A stretch of 64,000 nt of DNA from Piper betle. Its lineage: Eukaryota > Streptophyta > Magnoliopsida > Piperales > Piperaceae. The stretch's first letter is position 1; every line of letters starts with the position of its first letter. The stretch lies in the NCBI GenBank assembly GCA_033002965.1, contig JAURVB010012318.1:1-64000 (forward strand), written 5' to 3'. The notes under the pieces were generated by a model that did no database searches, was not told the origin of the DNA, and was given only the letters and a program-made list of their open reading frames with translations. A program made the position numbers and the translations under genes. Shown piece after piece: positions 59,334 through 64,000 of this stretch.

Positions 59334-62300
59334 TGTAACACCCCAAATCCGGTTCACGCTCGTGAACCAAACCGGCATGTTACAGGCCCCGGTTAGGTCG
59401 GCTAACCCGAACCTAACTCATATGGATCCAATCTCGGCGTCTTAAGATGAAGATACGATCCATCATGAATGAATAAATATGCAAAATCCTAACATGGTAC
59501 TACATGAATGACAAGCAATTCAAAATACACACCACTACAGTTACGATCAAATTCTGAAATCAAAACAGACCGGGTCTCCCCTAAAAATGCAATTAGGGTC
59601 CACCCTGTCAAAATAATATATATACAAATATATCACATATATACGTATAGCAACGATAGCATTCACACATACTTCTAATCTATTATATTCATCATTTTCT
59701 GAACTTTGGGTCCTAACCCCACTTTTGCTGCGCTACTCTGACCATTTCATTTCATGTCATTGTCATGCATCAAACATTTAATCATGTCATTCACAATATA
59801 ATAACATAATAATGCAATATTAAACATTCAGAAATCTAACATGTGTGTGTGCACAAGACCTCATTGCTCCTCCGTCCAAGCTGGCGCATCCATCTCGTGC
59901 TTATCACCTACATATATATAAGAAAAACGTCAGTAACAAGCGTTACTGGTCCGGAAAATAAAATAACTATAACAAACTGGCTATGAGAGCAAACTCTCAT
60001 CTGAAAGCAAACATATACTTCCTCAAGAACACTCTGAAGGGCACTACTGAGGAGCCACTGGGCTGCAGACCCGGTAGCATCCCGAACTTACTGCTGCTGG
60101 TACTGTGCTACTCTCAGCACTTCTTTTTCAGTACTTCTCGTGAAACTTTATCCTAAGCCCTCTCCTTACCTCCATATTTCTCCTGGCCTTGAGCACGAAG
60201 GCCGAGTACTCTCAGGCAGTCGCCTTTAGTACCCTTTGAACCACAAGTCCGGACATGCGCTGTACTAAACAGTACCCGTAAACCTCCACGTTCTCCGGGT
60301 GTGAGGAACTCAAACGCGGAGTTGTCAGGATCCCTCGGGAATGGAACAGTCCGCTGGCACTAATCCAGAGCCCGCTTTGACTGTCACGGCATCCTCTGCA
60401 TGGTACGTGCAGTCGGTTTCTCCATCTCTCGTCTCACTGAAAACTCGATAAAACTATATATATAGGCCTGGGAAGGGATTCATATAATAGGCCCGAAGGC
60501 AACTTGTGGTGGATCTTGTTTTCGAAATCATCCTCGAGGGATCTCATCCTCGAGGGGTTATTAATCCGGAAATATTCGATTAAATGGCCCGAGTTAAGTG
60601 GGATCCGATAAAACGCCACTTAACCCGCCCTGCAATAATAAAATAAACATACAATGGAAGAGCGTAAAACAAGACGAGTCCTAAACGGACCTGGTGGAAG
60701 CTCCAAGCGTGTCATCGCGCCTAGGCGGCGAGCTCCTACTTCGTACCTACACATCAAAACTAGATACTAACGCCCGCTAACTAAATGATGCATCAAACTC
60801 AACAAACATCACACAATACAAATAACATCCATCAACATAACAATCAGAAAATCATAAAAATTAATTAATCCTAGCTCATCCTATTCATACAAATTTTTAT
60901 TACGTGTCTGTAACTTATGTTGTGGTCACTTATCGTGCTCTGACTTGATCTACTTCATTAGGTCGCTTACTCTTCACTCACACTTAATCTCATCATGCAA
61001 CTCATCGTTTCATCCATCATTAAACATTAATCACATCACTAATCATAAATATGAAAATAATTCTACTCATCCTATTCCTACCAATTTTATTGTATTTTTC
61101 CTAAGTTACATTACTCGATTATCATGCTCAATTTACTTACTTCATTAAATCACTTAACCTCCATTCACTATCAATCACATCATAAATCCTAGCATGCTGT
61201 GCTAACAATCATTATCAACTTTAAATAATCAAATCGGAGGTAATTATACCTCACGTCGTCGGCAATCGGCGACGGTTAGGGTTCCGTCGCGCGCCTCGAA
61301 GCTCGAATTCGGCGCTCCTCGGCGTCCGAAGCTCGATCGGGCTCCACCGGGTGAGCCCCGCGGAAGATCCGGTGAATTCCGGCGAATTCCAGAAATTCCG
61401 ATTTCCGGCGGTTTCCCGGCAGTTGCGGGCGGTTTTCCGGCGACTTCCGGTGGTTTTCCGGCGACTATTGCCGGTGGCGTCTACTAGCCGGAAAGGGGTC
61501 GTGTTGGGTACCCTCGGAACCGGCTCGACGAGCCCGACTCATCTATGAGGTCGACGTGGTCGGCCGAGGCAGTGGCTCGCCGGAAATTGGCTAAAACAGG
61601 GCCGGCGGCGATGGGTCGCTAGATCCGGCCGGCCACGGCGGCGATGGCCTCCGCTCCGGTCGGGGAAGGCTGCTAGGGGTCGAAGGTGCTGTGGCGACCG
61701 ATCGATCACGGCGGCGTTGGTCGCCGGCGGCGGAATCGGCGACGGGACCGAAATGTGCCGCGGCGCTAGGCGAGCCGATTCCGACGTTGCGGCGGCCTGG
61801 CAGCGGCCGGGGCTGGTCGGGGTGGCACGGCGACGTCGTCGCCGAGCTGGGCGGCGTCGGTCGACGGCCAGGCGGCGTCGGCCGTGGCGGCGGTGGCGCG
61901 CGAACAGGGGCGGCGCGCGGCAATGGGAAAGAAAAGGTCGGGGAAGAGGAAGAAAAGGGCTGGTGGCAATTTCGTAAATAATACTTGACTCGTCTCCGGC
62001 TCGAGTCAAGTATCATAACTAACTCGTATTAAATCCTAAAAAATTTCATAAAAATCGGGAAAAATCCCGTAAAATCAAACAACACAAAAAAAATTATAAT
62101 GACATGCTCTAGAACTATCAACCCACCCAAACTGCCCGAACGCGTCCTAACGCGGTAAACGGCCTAATACTAATTCTACGATCCACTATATATAAAAATA
62201 AAAAGAAATGACTGGCATACTCTCATATATCTGATAACTCATTCTGTTCTGCTGTATTCATGACGTTATCATCATATATTTGGGTATGCGTGACCCTCAT

Positions 62301-62424
62301 AGCTCATACACGCGACCGGCGTCAGCTTGGCACACGTGTCCTGAAACTGACTCAACTCGAAAAAATAACGGTCGACCCGACCGGTTCTGAATATAAAACC
62401 CTGACTCGAATCGTGGGTTTTACA
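59334..62424 (-). mobile_element. complete 3,091-bp LTR-like element (probable solo LTR) nested in another copy
   Basis: On the plus strand it starts TGTAACACCCCAAATCCGG and ends GTGGGTTTTACA: TG...CA ends with a 5-bp inverted repeat TGTAA/TTACA. Perfect 5-bp direct repeats CAAGT flank it (59329-59333 and 62425-62429), the target duplication expected of integrase-mediated insertion. Deleting the element and one CAAGT restores a sequence matching the empty site at about 41514-41525. There is no gag, pol, primer-binding site or polypurine tract, so a solo LTR is the simplest reading. A non-autonomous element without LTRs is the alternative. The interior is AT-rich at 59350-61200 and GC-rich at about 61250-61960, then has the ACTCGAGTC hinge at 61985-62010. 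The frames at 61539-62016 are compositional. Confidence 0.85.
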
Positions 62425-62429
62425 CAAGT

Positions 62430-64000
62430 ATATGACGATAACGTCATGAACACAACAGAACGGAATAGTGATAAGAATATATGAGAGTATGCTAGTCACC
62501 TTTGTTTATTTTTATATATAGTGGATCGTAGAATTAGTTTTAGGCCGTTTACCGTGTTAGGACGCGTTACAGGCAGTTTGGGTGGGTTTATAGTTCTAGA
62601 GCATATTATTATGATGTTTTGGTGTTTGTTTGATTTTATGGGATTTTTCCCGATTTTATGGAACTTTTTAGGATTTATGGCGACTTAATTATTATTCTTG
62701 ACTAGAGCGAGTCAAGTAATATTTACAAATTTGGCACCAACCCTTTTTCCCCTCCCAACGTTTTCCTCGCCCAAACCCTTGCCCCGACGCTGCCCCCGTG
62801 CAGCGTCGCCTCCACTGTCGTGGACATCGGCTTGCCGCCGATCATCGTCGGCTAGCCCCGCCACGAGGTCGCTGTGCTGCCCCGACCAGGCCCGACCACC
62901 ATCTGGCTGCCGTGACACAAGGAAGCCGCGCCTAGCACCGCGGCTATGTTTCTGTCGTGTTACCGATTCTGCCGCTGGTGACTGTCGCCGCCACGATCAG
63001 GTGGTAGCCTTGACATCCTTGACCAGCCAGCGACCCTTCTTGACCGGAGCGGAGGCCGTCGCTACCTAGGCCGGCCGGATCCGGTCACCATTGCTGCCAG
63101 CTCTGTTTTGCCATTTTTTGGCGAGCCGCCGCTTCCATCGACCACACCGACATCGTAGATGAGTCGGGTTTGCCGAGCCGATTCCAAGGGTACCTAATAC
63201 CCTTACTTTTCAGCCAGTAGACGCCATCGGCGGTTGTTGCCCAAAAATCACCGAAACTTGCCGAAAAACCACCGAAACCCGTCGGAAAACCAGATTTGCA
63301 GGGAATGAATCCAGTTGAACCCCAATCGACTTTGGACGCCATCGAGCGTCGAATTCGAGCTCCGAGACGCGCGATAAAACACTAACCGTCACAGATCGCT
63401 GATGACATGAGGTATAATTACCTCCAATTTAATTAGTTAAAATTGATGAAGATTGTTAGCATAACATGCTAGAATTGAGTAGTGGTCATGATGAATGCCA
63501 GACTATGAATGAAGTAAAGATGTGTATGATGTGATTAATAGGGAATGAAGGTTAAGTAATCTAATGAAGTAAGTAAATTTGAGCATGATTATCGTGTACG
63601 ATGTAACTTAAGAAAAATACAATAAAATTCGCATAAATAGGATAGTTAGAATTATTTTCAGATTTATGGTTATTTGACGATTGATGATTTTGTGTTTGAT
63701 TGTGTTGAGTTTGACGCATCATTTAGTTAACGGGCGTTAGTATTTAGTTTTGATGTGGAGGTACGGAGTAGGAGCTCGCCGCCTAGGCGCGATGACATGC
63801 TTGGAGCTTCTACCAGGTCCGTTTAAGACTTGTCTCTATTTTACGTTCTCTTCTATTGTATGCTTATTTTATTATTTACAGGACGGGTTAAGTGGCATTT
63901 TATTGGATCCCACTTTACTTGGGTCATTTAACCGAACAGTATTTCTGATTAATAACCCCTCGATGATGAGATCCCTCGAGGATGATTTTGAAAACAAGAT
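62430..64000 (+). mobile_element. right part of the host element E, cut by the window end
   Basis: It resumes ATATGACGATAACGTCATGA exactly where the left part stops. It then mirrors the inserted copy: GGATCGTAGAATTAGTTTTA, the AGTTTGGGTGGGTT phrase, a degraded hinge at about 62697-62722, a GC-rich block at 62740-63170, then the AT-rich part. Its last bases (ATCCCTCGAGGATGATTTTG) match, inverted, 60520-60560. About 1.2 kb of the element should lie beyond the window. Confidence 0.85.

Noticed and set aside
61539..62016. 156-codon open frame repeated at 41776-42294 and 62698-63069
   Set aside because: It recurs only because the repeat recurs. The predicted proteins are Arg/Pro-rich and differ strongly in frame-by-frame comparison, with no sign of selection on a protein.
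59334..62424. Interpretation of 59.2-64 kb as a second giant palindromic foldback
   Set aside because: The inverted symmetry is fully explained by a full-length element inserted in reverse into a related copy, with perfect CAAGT target duplications and a matching empty site.
1..64000. CRISPR arrays, bacterial operons, defence or biosynthetic clusters
   Set aside because: Spliced plant genes throughout; tandem repeats are local intron or element repeats without unique spacers of regular length; the five genes are functionally unrelated.

Overview
This window is nuclear DNA of a flowering plant, probably a monocot outside the grasses. It has spliced genes with GT-AG introns, AT-rich spacers, TA microsatellites and many plant-type repeats. 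The monocot lean is an inference from three things: the LCB1 N-terminus and CRY2 wording resemble cereal orthologues, and the PPCK coding exon is very GC-rich. I recognise five protein-coding genes, all by reading and splicing translated exons by eye.

Genes, left to right: RUS2 (minus, 10 exons, 14567-19573, 432 aa, intact); CRY2-type cryptochrome (plus, 5 exons, 23305-27354, two 1-nt insertions in exon 2); LCB1 subunit of serine palmitoyltransferase (plus, 12 coding exons, 31489-35021, 481 aa, intact); PPCK, PEP-carboxylase kinase (minus, 2 exons, 39719-40710, one 1-nt deletion); CNX2, MoaA-type molybdenum cofactor enzyme (plus, 46956-50302, one 1-nt deletion in exon 1). They serve unrelated housekeeping and light-related roles (auxin/UV-B development, blue-light sensing, sphingolipid synthesis, PEPC phosphorylation, molybdopterin synthesis) and are not a functional cluster. 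Three genes carry single-base indels, three of the four in or beside a homopolymer. Each reading frame otherwise closes exactly across the introns, so sequencing error must be excluded before calling them pseudogenes. Polygalacturonase (GH28) pseudogene pieces lie at 42.7-43.1, 53.8-54.3 and 56.9-57.2 kb.

The rest is repeat-rich. 1-14.5 kb holds several MITE-like elements, a 2.9-kb near-palindromic foldback element (6.36-9.24 kb) and a 1.3-kb terminal-inverted-repeat element (11.34-12.64 kb). 29.0-30.7 kb (promoter and 5' leader of LCB1) is duplicated at 43.6-45.5 kb, just upstream of CNX2. 36.4-42.3 kb and 53.8-58 kb share several duplicated blocks. The right end (59.19-64.0 kb) is one LTR-like element into which a complete 3,091-bp element of the same family has inserted in opposite orientation, with a perfect 5-bp target duplication.

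Recurrent themes worth follow-up are hairpin-capped GC-rich foldback elements, a hinge motif shared between the foldback and the LTR family, and local tandem duplications that copy splice donors (RUS2 exon 2, LCB1 exon 6). Repeat borders were judged by eye and may be off by tens of bases. I saw no convincing tRNA, rRNA or CRISPR.
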